Positions 40,488 to 50,713 of a stretch of DNA of 64,000 nt are shown here, piece by piece (within the stretch, counting starts at the first letter, position 1; every line of letters starts with the position of its first letter). Under the pieces are notes generated by a model, which saw only the letters and a list, made by a program, of their open reading frames with translations, made no database searches and had not been told where the DNA came from. The DNA is taken from the NCBI RefSeq assembly GCF_036784765.1, contig NZ_CP136651.1, positions 2,790,001 to 2,854,000 of the forward strand, given 5' to 3'. The position numbers and the translations under genes were made by a program. This DNA is from Novosphingobium sp. ZN18A2. GTDB lineage: Bacteria > Pseudomonadota > Alphaproteobacteria > Sphingomonadales > Sphingomonadaceae.

Positions 40488-42317
40488 TCAGCCCGCGTCC
40501 GGCGCCACGACCCTTGCCGTCGCCTGGCCGCCAGCGGCGGGCTTGTTCGGCTCGACGATGCGCACGTGCAGTTCGCGCAACTGCCGGGGCGCCGCCGGCG
40601 AAGGCGCGCCCATCAACAGGTCTTCGGCGCGCTGGTTCATCGGGAACAGCGTGATCTCGCGAAGGTTCTGCGCGCCGCACAGCAGCATCACGATCCGATC
40701 GACCCCCGCGGCCATGCCGCCGTGCGGCGGCGCGCCATACTGGAACGCGCGATAGAGCCCGCCGAAGCGCTCTTCCACGTCCTGCTTCGAAAGGCCGACC
40801 TTTTCGAACGCCGCAACCATCAGGTCCGGGCTCTGGTTACGGATAGACCCCGATGCGATCTCGAATCCGTTGCACACGAGGTCGTACTGATAGGCTTTCA
40901 GCGAAAGCGGGTCTTGCGAGGAAAGCGCCTCCATCCCGCCCTGTGGCATGGAGAACGGGTTGTGCGCGAAATCGACGCGCTTTTCGTCCTCGTCCCATTC
41001 GTAGAACGGGAAATCCACGATCCACGCAAGGCGGAAGGCGTCCTTCTCTACCAGGTCGAGCTGTTCGCCCACGCGAACACGCGCATGACCGGCGAGCTTC
41101 GCGGCATCGGCTTCCTTGCCGGCGGCGAAGAACACGCCGTCGTCCGGCCCCAGGCCAAGCGCCTCGACCAGTCTGGCCGTCGGTTCTTCACCGTGATTCT
41201 TGGCGATCGGACCGGCGGGCGTACCGTCCTTGATGTTGATATAGCCAAGCCCCGCATAGCCTTCGCCGCGCGCCCATTCGTTCATGTCGTCGAAGAACTT
41301 GCGCGAAAGCTTGCCCGCGCCCGGCGCGGGAATGGCGCGAACCACGCCGCCACTTCCGGTGATCTTGTCGAACAGGCCGAAGCCCGACCCCTTGAAGTGC
41401 TCGGTAACGTCCGAAATCTCGATCCCGATGCGCAGGTCCGGCTTGTCGCTGCCGTATTTCAGCATCGCTTCGGCATAGGGGATGCGCGGGAATTCGCCCG
41501 CCGGCGTCACCTTGCGACCCTCGGCGAATGCTTCGAACACGCCGGCCATCACAGGCTCCATCGTGTTCCACACGTCTTCCTGGGTGACGAAGCTCATCTC
41601 GAGGTCGAGCTGATAGAACTCGCCCGGCAGCCGGTCGGCGCGCGGGTCTTCGTCGCGGAAGCACGGCGCGATCTGGAAATAGCGGTCGAAACCCGCGACC
41701 ATCAGCAACTGTTTATACTGCTGCGGAGCCTGCGGAAGCGCATAGAACTCGCCGGGATGGATGCGGCTTGGGACGAGGAAATCGCGCGCGCCCTCGGGCG
41801 AGGACGCGGTCAGGATCGGCGTCGAATATTCGGTGAAGCCGATCGCGTTCATCCGTTCGCGCATGTCGGCGATGATCTTCGTACGCTTGACGATATTGGC
41901 GTGCAGCGTCTCGCGCCGCAGATCGATAAAGCGATAACGCAGGCGGATATCCTCGGGATAATCCTGCTCGCCCGCCACTGGCAGCGGCAATTCGTCTGCC
42001 GCGGACAGCACCGTGGCTTCCTGCGCGCGCAATTCGATCTCGCCGGTCGGAAGGTTCTGGTTGATCGTGTCGAGCGTGCGCGCCACGACCTTGCCCGTTA
42101 CCGTCACCACGCTTTCCACGCGCAACCGCTCGAACAAGGGGAAGCAATCGCTGTCGGTATCGATCACGACCTGGGTCAACCCGTAGTGGTCGCGCAGGTC
42201 GACGAACAGCAACCCGCCGTGGTCGCGCTTGCGGTGGACCCAGCCCGAAAGTCTGGAGATCGTGCCGACGTCGCTGGCGCGAAGCTGGCCGCAGGTATGA
42301 GAACGATAGGCGTGCAT
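40488..42317 (-). CDS. aspS: Aspartyl-tRNA synthetase (probably non-discriminating Asp/Asn type)
   Basis: 609-aa class II synthetase: N-terminal OB-fold ([27 protein letters not shown]), motif 2 [13 protein letters not shown], a bacterial insertion domain, and motif 3 [15 protein letters not shown]. It charges tRNA-Asp. Many alphaproteobacterial AspRS also charge tRNA-Asn; this cannot be settled here. The start at 42317 gives the standard N-terminus ([11 protein letters not shown]). Confidence 0.95.
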   Translation of the reverse strand: MHAYRSHTCGQLRASDVGTISRLSGWVHRKRDHGGLLFVDLRDHYGLTQVVIDTDSDCFPLFERLRVESVVTVTGKVVARTLDTINQNLPTGEIELRAQEATVLSAADELPLPVAGEQDYPEDIRLRYRFIDLRRETLHANIVKRTKIIADMRERMNAIGFTEYSTPILTASSPEGARDFLVPSRIHPGEFYALPQAPQQYKQLLMVAGFDRYFQIAPCFRDEDPRADRLPGEFYQLDLEMSFVTQEDVWNTMEPVMAGVFEAFAEGRKVTPAGEFPRIPYAEAMLKYGSDKPDLRIGIEISDVTEHFKGSGFGLFDKITGSGGVVRAIPAPGAGKLSRKFFDDMNEWARGEGYAGLGYINIKDGTPAGPIAKNHGEEPTARLVEALGLGPDDGVFFAAGKEADAAKLAGHARVRVGEQLDLVEKDAFRLAWIVDFPFYEWDEDEKRVDFAHNPFSMPQGGMEALSSQDPLSLKAYQYDLVCNGFEIASGSIRNQSPDLMVAAFEKVGLSKQDVEERFGGLYRAFQYGAPPHGGMAAGVDRIVMLLCGAQNLREITLFPMNQRAEDLLMGAPSPAAPRQLRELHVRIVEPNKPAAGGQATARVVAPDAG

Positions 42318-42403
42318 GGAACGTCCGTGAATCTGGTGAGGATCGCGGGCATCCTTTCGGCCCCGCGCGAAAGGCGCCCTAACACAGGGCGCGCGGGCGT
42401 TTG

Positions 42404-43561
42404 TCAAGCGTTGGCGGCGGCCCCGGCCCGAACTCTGCCGCGCAAATCCTCTACCGTACCGAACGCGCGGAAGGCGGCGCGGCGCAGCGGACCGCCCAGA
42501 GCGACCCGCCCCTCCACCAGCGTGCGCCGCCCCGGCCACATGCGGCTGACCGGTTGCTGGCCGGGTGCGCTGCAGCTGTCGACCTGCGGAACGCCCAGTT
42601 CGGCGAAGCGCCGCGTCAGTTCGTCAAGCAGGAGGACGCCCGGCGCATAGCAGCCGAATGCCTCGTCATAGGCCATCTTGAAGCCGAACCCGCGCATGGG
42701 GCCAACAAAATGCGTGGACATGGCCAACGGGACGCCTCCGGCGCGCAAGGTCAGGGCATCCAGCGTGCCCTCGCTGGCGGCAGAGGCCATCACGGACGCG
42801 AAAAAGCCGCCGGTATCCTCAGAACTTGTCAGCGAGGAACCCTGCAGCCCCTTCCAGCCGGAATGCTCAAGCGCGAGGAATTGCCCGACCAGTGCCGGAA
42901 CGTCGTCACCCTGTCGCCAGCCGATAAATTCGACCGGGCCGACCTCTCGCTCAAGCTTGCGGCGCAGACTGGCGAGACGGCGACGATCTTTCGGCCGTGG
43001 CTCCGGCGCCTGTCCTGCACAAGCCAGCATCGCTCGTTCGAACCTGTGATCGACATGGAATTCGCGCCCCTCGCTCCGGCAGCAATCGGAGAGCGCCGCG
43101 TTGACCGGATCGTCGGCAGGCAGATCGAACAGGCGCAATGCGGCAGCAGCGGCATTCTCCTTGTCCAGGAACGCCAGCAGGGCCGACCAGAACGCACCTT
43201 CGCAGCCACGGCGCACAAGCGGCGTGCCCACGAACTGGTTCGCATGGCGCCAGGCAGACCAGTGCGGCAGCGGCGCGCGCCCGTATAATCGCGCGAAGAC
43301 CAGCGGGATAACCCCCGTCCATTCGCCCGATGCGTCGCGTGCCACGGCCAGCCGCGCTTCGCCCTTTGGATCGAAACACGCCAAAGAATGGCGCAGGAAC
43401 CAGGGCCGGGAGAACACATTGCCTGTCCCCGCGCCCGTGGCCAGCCGATCCCATGCGGCAAGATCGTCCGCACCAAGCGCCGCGAGCGGCAAGAGCGCCA
43501 TGCTGTTTGCCGGGGTCATGCCGCCATAGCCGGCGGCATCGCACGACAGCACGGCATTCAC
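42404..43561 (-). CDS. GNAT/CelD-like acyltransferase (FemAB-related)
   Basis: About 385 aa of the BioF2/CelD-like acetyltransferase family: an N-terminal [20 protein letters not shown], and a second GNAT-like half with [14 protein letters not shown] and [22 protein letters not shown]. Related proteins transfer acyl or aminoacyl groups in polysaccharide or envelope synthesis. I favour the GTG at 43561, which overlaps the stop of the upstream JmjC gene as GTGA; an ATG at 43519 is the alternative. Acceptor unknown. Confidence 0.72.
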   Translation of the reverse strand: MNAVLSCDAAGYGGMTPANSMALLPLAALGADDLAAWDRLATGAGTGNVFSRPWFLRHSLACFDPKGEARLAVARDASGEWTGVIPLVFARLYGRAPLPHWSAWRHANQFVGTPLVRRGCEGAFWSALLAFLDKENAAAAALRLFDLPADDPVNAALSDCCRSEGREFHVDHRFERAMLACAGQAPEPRPKDRRRLASLRRKLEREVGPVEFIGWRQGDDVPALVGQFLALEHSGWKGLQGSSLTSSEDTGGFFASVMASAASEGTLDALTLRAGGVPLAMSTHFVGPMRGFGFKMAYDEAFGCYAPGVLLLDELTRRFAELGVPQVDSCSAPGQQPVSRMWPGRRTLVEGRVALGGPLRRAAFRAFGTVEDLRGRVRAGAAANA

Positions 43562-44445
43562 CCTGCCGCATCCCCGCCCAGGCCTGCACGATTCAGCACG
43601 CGCCACCCCATTGCCTTGGCGAACGTGACCGGCGATCGCATAGCGGGTGCCCGCAACGCCAGACCTTTCGCGCGGCTCCAGCCGTTGAAGCGCCAGGCAT
43701 CGTCCTGCGCCTGGCTTTGGCGCGAACACCATGTCAGCGACAGCGAGACCGAGGGTTCCTCCCCAACGCGGACCCAGTGCGGCGATTTGAACGGAACGTA
43801 AAGCGCATCGCCGGGATCAAGCACGTTCGCCTGTCCCACAAGTTCCGCGCCGGTGTGCCAGGGCAGAAGGTTGTCGCCGTCACGGTGGAAGCGTTCCTGC
43901 TTTTCGTCGGTCAGATACGGCGGCCCCGGAGAATAGACGGTGAAGTACTTGCGACCCGAGATCTGCATCAGGATGTTGTATTCCGGATCGAAATGGAACG
44001 GGGTCAGCGTGTCGGGAGAGGACACGAAGATAAACCCCTGCAACCGAACCGGCTCGCCCGTGCTCTGCCGGATGACCGGCGCGATCTCTGCCAGGGTGTC
44101 GGACAGCAGCGCCCGGTATTCGGGCAACTGCTCGACAAATCGCAGCATCACCCAGCGGCCCGCTTCGCCGATCGCGCGGATCGTATCGTGCGGCCCGCAG
44201 CCGGCAGGCGCGGCGAACGCAAATTCCTCTCCGTTGCGGTTTTTCGCCGCCCGCACCTCGACATGGCGCGGATTCATCCGTGTCGCCGCATCGGCGAGCG
44301 CGTCGGTCGTCAGCAGCGGATGTCCGGCAAGCAGATGGCTGAATCGACCGGACACGGCCGGATAGAGGCGCGCGAACTGCGCCTGCGCCGTGTCGTCAAG
44401 GGCAGCGGACGCCGCCCCGCGTTCGGGTGGCCGGTGAACGGACAT
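43558..44445 (-). CDS. JmjC/cupin-8-type Fe(II)/2-oxoglutarate oxygenase
   Basis: About 295 aa. The iron triad is visible: HFDPEYN (His and Asp) at mid-protein and the distal His in DALYVPFKSPHWVRVG. FTVYSPGPPYLTDEKQERF lies between. Proteins of this group hydroxylate protein side chains or small metabolites. The start at 44445 is tentative; 44475 is also in frame. It overlaps the downstream acyltransferase gene, so the two products may act in one pathway. Confidence 0.78.
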   Translation of the reverse strand: MSVHRPPERGAASAALDDTAQAQFARLYPAVSGRFSHLLAGHPLLTTDALADAATRMNPRHVEVRAAKNRNGEEFAFAAPAGCGPHDTIRAIGEAGRWVMLRFVEQLPEYRALLSDTLAEIAPVIRQSTGEPVRLQGFIFVSSPDTLTPFHFDPEYNILMQISGRKYFTVYSPGPPYLTDEKQERFHRDGDNLLPWHTGAELVGQANVLDPGDALYVPFKSPHWVRVGEEPSVSLSLTWCSRQSQAQDDAWRFNGWSRAKGLALRAPAMRSPVTFAKAMGWRVLNRAGLGGDAAG

Positions 44446-44600
44446 GCGCGCTACATGCCAGTCACATCTTAACATCTTGCGTGGATTGGCGCTTGTTACT
44501 GCGCCATATTGGAAGCTATGGCCGTTGGATTGACCCGCCGGAACACTGGTGGAGCACAGTCCCGAAACCGCAAATCGCAAAGAACGTCGCAACCGTTTCC

Positions 44601-45815
44601 ATGAAGATCCACCCGCTGATCACCACGACCGAGGCCCTGGCCGAGCTGTGCGAGCGGCTGGCGAAGGCGGAATTCGTGACCGTCGATACCGAATTCATGC
44701 GCGAAAACACCTATTGGCCGGAACTGTGCCTGGTGCAGATCGCCGACACCAACGAGGCCGCCGCGATCGATCCGCTGGCGCCGGGCATGGACCTTTCGCC
44801 ACTGCTGGACCTGCTGGTGGACAACGAAGACGTGCTGAAGATCTTCCACGCCGGCGGGCAGGACGTGGAAATCGTCTATAACCTGACGGGAAAGACCCCG
44901 CACCCGATCTTCGACACCCAGATCGCGATGATGGCGATCAGCCAGTCCGAACAGATCGGATATTCCAATCTTGTCGAAGCGTGGCTGGGGCTGACGATCG
45001 ACAAGGGCGCACGCTTTACGGACTGGTCGCGCCGCCCGCTGACCGAACGGCAGATCGAATATGCGATCGGCGACGTTACGCATCTTTCCAAGATATTCCC
45101 GCGCATCCTCAAACGCCTGATCAAGACCGGGCGCGGCGAATGGCTGAATGCCGAAATGGAGCGACTGGCTGACGTGGAAAACTACCGGTCCGATCCGAAT
45201 GCGGCCTGGCAGAAGGTGCGCGCGCCCAACCGCAACCCCACCGTGCTGGGCCGGCTGAAGGCGCTGGCCGCGTGGCGCGAGCGCGAGGCGATGGACAAGA
45301 ACATCCCGCGCGGACGCATCATGCGCGACGAAACGCTGGCCGATCTTGCCAGCCACCCGCCCAAGCAGCAGGCCGAACTCGCCAAAGTACGCGGTCTTTC
45401 CGCGGGCTGGCGCGATAACGAAATCGGCAAGCGGCTGATGGGCGTTCTGGCCGATGCGCAGCCGCTCGACCCGTCGGAAATTCCCGCGCGCAGTTCGCGC
45501 GGCGCACCGCTTGGCAAGGAAGGCGCGCTTGTGGCCGACCTGCTGAAGCTGCTGCTGAAGATCCGCGCGCGCGAGATCGACATCGCCGCCCGCCTGCTTG
45601 CCCGAAGCGACGATCTTGAAGCCCTTGCCGCCGGGCAACGCAAGGATGTCGCCATCCTGAAAGGCTGGCGTTACGAACAGTTCGGACGCGATGCGCTGGA
45701 CCTTGTCGAAGGAAAACTGGCCTTCGCGGTGGTCGAAGGGAAGTTGAAGATGGCGCACATCGACGACATCGGCAGCAGTCCGGGCGACGAGGCGGTCGCG
45801 CACGTGGACGGCTAG
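44601..45815 (+). CDS. rnd: Ribonuclease D
   Basis: 404 aa. DEDDy 3'-5' exonuclease: VDTEFMRENTYWPELCLVQIAD (Asp and Glu), GGQDVEIVYNL, and YAIGDVTHL with the Tyr/Asp of motif III. One or two HRDC domains follow from about residue 210. It trims tRNA 3' ends. The start KIHPLITTTEALAEL at 44601 fits the family; the open frame upstream does not. Confidence 0.93.
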   Translation: MKIHPLITTTEALAELCERLAKAEFVTVDTEFMRENTYWPELCLVQIADTNEAAAIDPLAPGMDLSPLLDLLVDNEDVLKIFHAGGQDVEIVYNLTGKTPHPIFDTQIAMMAISQSEQIGYSNLVEAWLGLTIDKGARFTDWSRRPLTERQIEYAIGDVTHLSKIFPRILKRLIKTGRGEWLNAEMERLADVENYRSDPNAAWQKVRAPNRNPTVLGRLKALAAWREREAMDKNIPRGRIMRDETLADLASHPPKQQAELAKVRGLSAGWRDNEIGKRLMGVLADAQPLDPSEIPARSSRGAPLGKEGALVADLLKLLLKIRAREIDIAARLLARSDDLEALAAGQRKDVAILKGWRYEQFGRDALDLVEGKLAFAVVEGKLKMAHIDDIGSSPGDEAVAHVDG

Positions 45816-45822
45816 CCGGTCG

Positions 45823-46719
45823 ATGAGCACATACCTGCCCACGCTCAAGCAATTGCAATACCTTGTTGCATTGCACGAGCACGGGCACTTCGGCCGCGCC
45901 GCCGAATCCTGCTTCGTTTCCCAATCCACGCTGTCGGCCGGATTGCGCGAGCTTGAATCGCTGCTGGGCGTTACGCTTGTCGAACGCACCCGCCGCGTGG
46001 TCCGCTTCACTCCGCTAGGCAACCAGGTGGTGGCCAAGGCGCACCGCCTGCTGCGCGAGGCGGAGGAACTGTCGGAACTGGTGCAGTCGCAGGGCCAGCC
46101 GCTGGCCGGAGAACTGCGGATGAGCGTGATCCCGACAATCGCACCGTTCCTTCTGCCGCGTATCCTGCCACGCCTGCGCCGCGAACGCCCGTTGCTGAAA
46201 CTGTTCCTGCGCGAAGAGCCCAGCGCGGCGGCCATCGAATCGCTGCACCACGGGCGCGCCGATTGCGTGCTGCTGGCCCTGCCCTTCGCGACCGGCGAGG
46301 TGGAAACCGCGCATATCTGCGACGACGCGCTTTACGTCGCCTTTCCCCAGGACGATCCGCGCGATCCGCCGCGCGAGGTAGATCCGATGGTGATCGACGA
46401 GAACCGCCTCCTGCTTCTGGAAGACGGGCATTGCCTGAAGGATCACGCCCTCGCCGCGTGCAACCGGCCCGAATTGCGCGCCAGCGCGACGATGGTCGGC
46501 ACCAGCCTGCACACGCTGGTCCAGATGGTGGACAACGGGCTGGGGCTGACGATGCTGCCCAGGATGGCGATCGACGCGGGAATCCTCAACGAAACGAACA
46601 TCGTCGCCCGCCCGCTCCATGCGGAACACGCTGCGCGCGAAATTGCGCTTGTCTGGCGCAAGAACAGCCCGCGCGCCGGTGAATTCGAGCTTCTGGCCGA
46701 AGAACTGCGCGCCGGCTGA
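45823..46719 (+). CDS. oxyR: Hydrogen-peroxide-sensing LysR regulator OxyR
   Basis: 298 aa. Helix-turn-helix: HFGRAAESCFVSQSTLSAGLRELESLLGVTLVERT. The redox segment LEDGHCLKDHALAACNRPE contains C204 and C213, nine residues apart like C199 and C208 of E. coli OxyR. It senses H2O2 by disulfide formation and activates antioxidant genes. It begins 7 bp after rnd. Confidence 0.92.
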   Translation: MSTYLPTLKQLQYLVALHEHGHFGRAAESCFVSQSTLSAGLRELESLLGVTLVERTRRVVRFTPLGNQVVAKAHRLLREAEELSELVQSQGQPLAGELRMSVIPTIAPFLLPRILPRLRRERPLLKLFLREEPSAAAIESLHHGRADCVLLALPFATGEVETAHICDDALYVAFPQDDPRDPPREVDPMVIDENRLLLLEDGHCLKDHALAACNRPELRASATMVGTSLHTLVQMVDNGLGLTMLPRMAIDAGILNETNIVARPLHAEHAAREIALVWRKNSPRAGEFELLAEELRAG

Positions 46720-46769
46720 CCGGCGCGACCCGATCCGCCGCCAGACGCCCTTGCATCAATCCCGGTATC

Positions 46770-47363
46770 TCAATCCATGTGCTTCAGGCCGACGCGCAGA
46801 TAATCCCACCCTGTAATCAGCGTCAGCACCGCCGCGCCCCAAAGGGTGGTCAGCCCCACCGTGTGCGGCACGTTCGCCTCCACACCGCCGATCACGACAT
46901 TCCACTGCGGCATGGCGCCCCCAAGGATCAGCGCGCCCAGCGCAACCATCTGGAATGTCGTCTTCCATTTGGCGAGGCGGCTGACCGGCACCGAAACCTG
47001 GATACCGCCCAAAAACTCTCTCAGGCCGGAAACGGCGATTTCGCGGATCAGGATGATCAGCCCGGCGATCACGTGCGCATCGCCCACATAGGGGCCGGTC
47101 AGGACGCCCTGCGCGGTCAGCACAAGGATCACCGCGGCGACCATGATCTTGTCCGCGATGGGATCGAGGAACACGCCCAGCTTGGAAACCGTTCCCTGCG
47201 CGCGGGCAAGGTAGCCGTCGAAATAATCGGTCACGCCCATCAGCACGTACATTGCGAAGGCCAGCGCATATCCGGTCGTCCAGTCGGACCACCACAAGAA
47301 GAAGGCCAGGACCGGAACCGCGACGATTCGCGACAGCGTAAGGATGTTCGGCAAGGTCAGCAT
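46770..47363 (-). CDS. pgsA: CDP-diacylglycerol-glycerol-3-phosphate 3-phosphatidyltransferase
   Basis: 197-aa membrane protein with the CDP-alcohol transferase signature DYFDGYLARAQGTVSKLGVFLDPIADK and about five TM helices. It makes phosphatidylglycerol phosphate. It opens LTLPNILTLSRIVAVPVLAFFL, typical for PgsA. Convergent with oxyR, divergent from the MFS gene. Confidence 0.93.
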   Translation of the reverse strand: MLTLPNILTLSRIVAVPVLAFFLWWSDWTTGYALAFAMYVLMGVTDYFDGYLARAQGTVSKLGVFLDPIADKIMVAAVILVLTAQGVLTGPYVGDAHVIAGLIILIREIAVSGLREFLGGIQVSVPVSRLAKWKTTFQMVALGALILGGAMPQWNVVIGGVEANVPHTVGLTTLWGAAVLTLITGWDYLRVGLKHMD

Positions 47364-47477
47364 CGCGATGCCTCTTACGCCGCCTGACGGCTGTGTGAAA
47401 AGGCCGATTGTCCCTTGTTCCTGTCCGTCATGGGGCTAAGGGTCGAAATAAATCGCAACGGGTGCGGCAAGGACGGG

Positions 47478-48806
47478 ATGACAACTTCCACAAAACTGAT
47501 CCATTCGCGCCGATTTCTGCCGTTGTTCGTCACCCAGTTGCTGAACGCGTTCAACGACAATCTCTTCAAGAACGCGATGGTGCTGTACGTGGTTTACAGC
47601 ATCTACAATTCGGAGGCGGCCGAAGCCCGCTTTTCCGCCATCGCTTCTGCCCTGTTCATCCTGCCTTTCTTCCTGCTTTCCGCGCTTGCCGGCCAGCTTG
47701 CCGACATGCGCGACAAGGCGAAGATCATCCGCATCATCAAGGCCTGCGAAATCGGCATCATGGCCGTCGGCGGCGGCGGGCTGGTGCTCGCCTGGATGCA
47801 CATAGAGGTGAACGCGCTGGCAATCCCGCTGATGCTGGCCGCTCTGCTGGCGATGGGCGTCCACTCCACGTTCTTCGGGCCGATCAAGTATGCGATCCTG
47901 CCGCAACATCTTGAAAAGGACGAAGTGCTGGCGGGCACCGGGCTGGTAGAGGCAGGAACGTATATCGCGATCCTTGCGGGCACGATCCTGGCCGGCTGGA
48001 TTCCCGTGGAATGGGCGGCAGCGGCCGTGGTGATAACCGCGCTGGTCGGATACGCGACCAGCCTTTCCGTCCCCCCCGCCCCGCCCGAGCATGAACCGGA
48101 CCCGCTCGATTTCCATATCGTGCGCGCCTCGATCCGGCTGGTGGCGAATTCGATGCACCACAGCCGCGTGTTCCTCGCGATCATGGCGATCAGCTTTTTC
48201 TGGACCATCGGTGCGGTGCTGTTCATCCAGTTCCCGCCGCTTGCGAAGAACGTGCTTTATGCCAGCAAGGAAGTGGCGAGCCTGTTCCTGGTGATATTCT
48301 CCATCGGTATCGCGATCGGCTCGATGTCGATCAATGCACTGCTCAAGGGCCGCGTCTCCGCACGGTTCGCCCCCGCGTCGGTGCTGGTCATGGCGTGTTT
48401 CGTGGTTGCCTTCCACGTTGTCTGCAAGCTCTGGGTCTCGGTGCCGAACGAAGCGTTGATGGACGTTCCCACCTTCATCACGCAGCCTTTGGCGGTGCCC
48501 CTTCTGATCAGCCTGCTGGGCATTGCAGTGGCAGGCGGCATGTTCGTGGTGCCGCTCTATGCCTTCCTGACCACGATTGTCGAAAAGTCGGAAACCGCCC
48601 GCACCATTGCGGCCAACAACATCGTCAATTCAGGGGCGATGGTGGTGGGCGCGGTCATCGCCGTGGGGCTGACCGCGCTGGACGTGGCCGTGGTGGACCA
48701 ACTGTTGCTCGGCGCGGCGATGTGCCTGGTTTCCGCATGGCTGGGATGGCTGCTTTACAAGGCAGAGAAGGAACATTCGGAAATCGAACACCACGTGTTC
48801 GATTGA
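47478..48806 (+). CDS. MFS transporter, LplT-like (lysophospholipid transporter family candidate)
   Basis: 442 aa with about 12 TM helices. The N-terminus RRFLPLFVTQLLNAFNDNLFKNAMVLYVVY and the motif FFGPIKYAILPQHLEKDEVLAGTGLVEAGTY are characteristic of LplT and the related MFS–acyltransferase proteins. Here no acyltransferase part is fused. The start at 47478 follows AAGGACGGG. It lies beside pgsA, consistent with phospholipid work. Confidence 0.86.
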   Translation: MTTSTKLIHSRRFLPLFVTQLLNAFNDNLFKNAMVLYVVYSIYNSEAAEARFSAIASALFILPFFLLSALAGQLADMRDKAKIIRIIKACEIGIMAVGGGGLVLAWMHIEVNALAIPLMLAALLAMGVHSTFFGPIKYAILPQHLEKDEVLAGTGLVEAGTYIAILAGTILAGWIPVEWAAAAVVITALVGYATSLSVPPAPPEHEPDPLDFHIVRASIRLVANSMHHSRVFLAIMAISFFWTIGAVLFIQFPPLAKNVLYASKEVASLFLVIFSIGIAIGSMSINALLKGRVSARFAPASVLVMACFVVAFHVVCKLWVSVPNEALMDVPTFITQPLAVPLLISLLGIAVAGGMFVVPLYAFLTTIVEKSETARTIAANNIVNSGAMVVGAVIAVGLTALDVAVVDQLLLGAAMCLVSAWLGWLLYKAEKEHSEIEHHVFD

Positions 48807-48845
48807 ATCACGGGTTTCATCCTTCGGCCCCGCCGCGCCATGCAT

Positions 48846-49088
48846 TCAGGCGATGAAGATCATCACCGCCATGAAGCAGGCAAAATAGGCCAGCAGGAAA
48901 TCCTTCACGTCCTGCCGGGTGATCCGCCGGGGATCGACATCAGGCGAACGCAGGCGCGTTTCCGCACGCGCAATTGCGGCCTGCACCTCAGGTTCGAAAA
49001 CAGGCAAAGCGCGCGTCACATGCGCGGGAAGCGTCTGCCGATAGGGATGACGCGTATGCTCCGAGGTCTGGACAAGCGCTCTGTTCAT
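48846..49088 (-). CDS. Small hypothetical protein with C-terminal membrane helix
   Basis: 80 aa: a soluble N-terminal part with many Arg and Pro residues and a C-terminal hydrophobic helix (FLLAYFACFMAVMIFIA), as in tail-anchored proteins. No family recognised. Coding status rests on length and the membrane segment. Confidence 0.55.
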   Translation of the reverse strand: MNRALVQTSEHTRHPYRQTLPAHVTRALPVFEPEVQAAIARAETRLRSPDVDPRRITRQDVKDFLLAYFACFMAVMIFIA

Positions 49089-49205
49089 AACGCTGTCTTA
49101 ACGCTCGATTCACCATTTGGGCACTGCCCCGGCCGCACTTTTACGCAGCCGTTCCGCGGCGGGACATTAACCTTTTCGGATAACCGATTGCCGGCCCGTC
49201 CGCGG

Positions 49206-49676
49206 TCAGGCGCCGTCTGTCTGCGCCATGGCGATCACGCGGTCCCATTCGTCCTGCTTCACCGCGCATACCGACAGGCGCGAAAGCCGCACCAGTTCCA
49301 TGTCAGACAGTTCGGGCGTCGCCTTGATCTGCTTCAGGCTGACCGGGTGCGGCAGCTTTTCCACCGGTTTCACCTTGACCGCCGCCCACTTGTTTTCCGG
49401 ATCGGTGGGGTCGGTGATGCCGGCGACTGAAATTTCCACGATGCCCACAACTTCGCGCCCGATATTCGAGTGGTAGAAGAACGCACGGTCACCCACCTGC
49501 ATCGTGCGCAGGTTCTTCGCGGCAAGGTGGTTGCGCACACCGTCCCACGTGCCTTCGCCCTCTTCGAGCAGGTCGTCCCAGCCATAGACGTCGGGTTCCG
49601 ACTTCATAAGCCACAGACCTGTACTTTGTGCCTCACCGGTGTCCTTGCCCTTGGGGGAGTTTTTGATTTTGCTCAT
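49206..49676 (-). CDS. EVE-domain protein (THYN1-like)
   Basis: 156 aa. GLWLMKSEPDVYGWDDLLEEG, then WDGVRNHLAAKNLRTMQVGDRAFFYHSN and RLSRLSVCAVKQDEWDRVIAMA match EVE proteins, PUA-like readers of modified bases in DNA or RNA. The start at 49676 is the nearest upstream ATG of suitable length; an extension to 49907 overlaps the divergent oxygenase gene. Confidence 0.9.
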   Translation of the reverse strand: MSKIKNSPKGKDTGEAQSTGLWLMKSEPDVYGWDDLLEEGEGTWDGVRNHLAAKNLRTMQVGDRAFFYHSNIGREVVGIVEISVAGITDPTDPENKWAAVKVKPVEKLPHPVSLKQIKATPELSDMELVRLSRLSVCAVKQDEWDRVIAMAQTDGA

Positions 49677-49740
49677 GCCTCGCTCGTCCAAACCGTCTAT
49701 GGGCGCGTCCATAGACAGATTTATACCGGACACGCAAAAC

Positions 49741-50679
49741 ATGCCTCTTTCCACCCTCCCCGTCCTCTCGCTTGCCGACGACAAGGCCGGCTTCGCCCGG
49801 AAGATAGGTGACAGCTTCAAGACCTTCGGTTTCGCGATGGTGAAGGACTTCGATATCGACCGCGCGCTGATCGACCGCGCCTGGGCGCTTTCCGAAGCGT
49901 TTTTCACGCTGCCCGAGGAAGAGAAGCGCCGCTATTTCAATCCGGCGATTGCCGGTGCGCGCGGTTACACCCCCTTCGGCACCGAGATCGCCAAGGATGC
50001 CAGGGTCCATGACCTTAAGGAATTCTGGCACATCGGACGCGACCTGCCCCAGGGCCACCCGCTTGCCGACGCCTCGATGCCGCCCAACGTCTGGCCCGAC
50101 CGGCCCGAGGGTTTCAGGGAGACATTCAGCGAGCTTTACCGCCAGTTCGACGCAACCGGCGCAACGATACTTTCGGCAATCGCGCTGTACCTGGGGCTGG
50201 ACGAGCACTGGTTCGACCGCCCGATAGAAGACGGCAACTCCGTCATGCGGCTGCTGCACTATCCGCCGCTGACCGACGTCGATGGCGAAGCGATCCGCGC
50301 GGGCGCGCATGGCGATATCAACCTGATCACGCTGCTGCTGGGTGCGGAGGAAGCCGGGCTGGAACTGCTGACCCGCGAAGGCAAGTGGATACCCGCCTCG
50401 CCGCCCGAAGGTGCAATGGTTATCAACGTGGGCGACATGCTGGAGCGGCTGACCAACAACGTGTTGCCGTCAACCGTGCACCGCGTGCGCAACCCGAACC
50501 CCGAACGCGCGCGCTACAGCCGCTATTCCATGCCGTTCTTCCTGCATCTGCGCAGCGACTTCGCGTTCCACACCCTTCCGCAATGCATCACGCGGGAAAA
50601 TCCAGACCGGTATCCGGTTTCGATCACCGCGGACGCGTTCCTGCAACAACGCCTGCGTGAGATCGGCCTGAAGAAATAG
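49741..50679 (+). CDS. 2-oxoglutarate/Fe(II) dioxygenase, isopenicillin-N-synthase family
   Basis: 312 aa. N-terminal DIOX_N segment (FAMVKDFDIDRALIDRAWALSEAFF), then the iron motif AHGDINLITLLLG (His, Asp), distal His in STVHRVRNP and 2OG-binding RYSRYSMPFFL. It oxidises an unidentified small molecule. A common housekeeping-type gene in sphingomonads. Confidence 0.88.
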   Translation: MPLSTLPVLSLADDKAGFARKIGDSFKTFGFAMVKDFDIDRALIDRAWALSEAFFTLPEEEKRRYFNPAIAGARGYTPFGTEIAKDARVHDLKEFWHIGRDLPQGHPLADASMPPNVWPDRPEGFRETFSELYRQFDATGATILSAIALYLGLDEHWFDRPIEDGNSVMRLLHYPPLTDVDGEAIRAGAHGDINLITLLLGAEEAGLELLTREGKWIPASPPEGAMVINVGDMLERLTNNVLPSTVHRVRNPNPERARYSRYSMPFFLHLRSDFAFHTLPQCITRENPDRYPVSITADAFLQQRLREIGLKK

Positions 50680-50713
50680 GTACGGCGCAAATTCGCGCCA
50701 CTGGCGACCGGCC

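Noticed and set aside
38676-42650. Long plus-strand frames opposite fabF and aspS
   Set aside because: No motifs, Arg/His-rich composition typical of antisense frames, and strong minus-strand genes.
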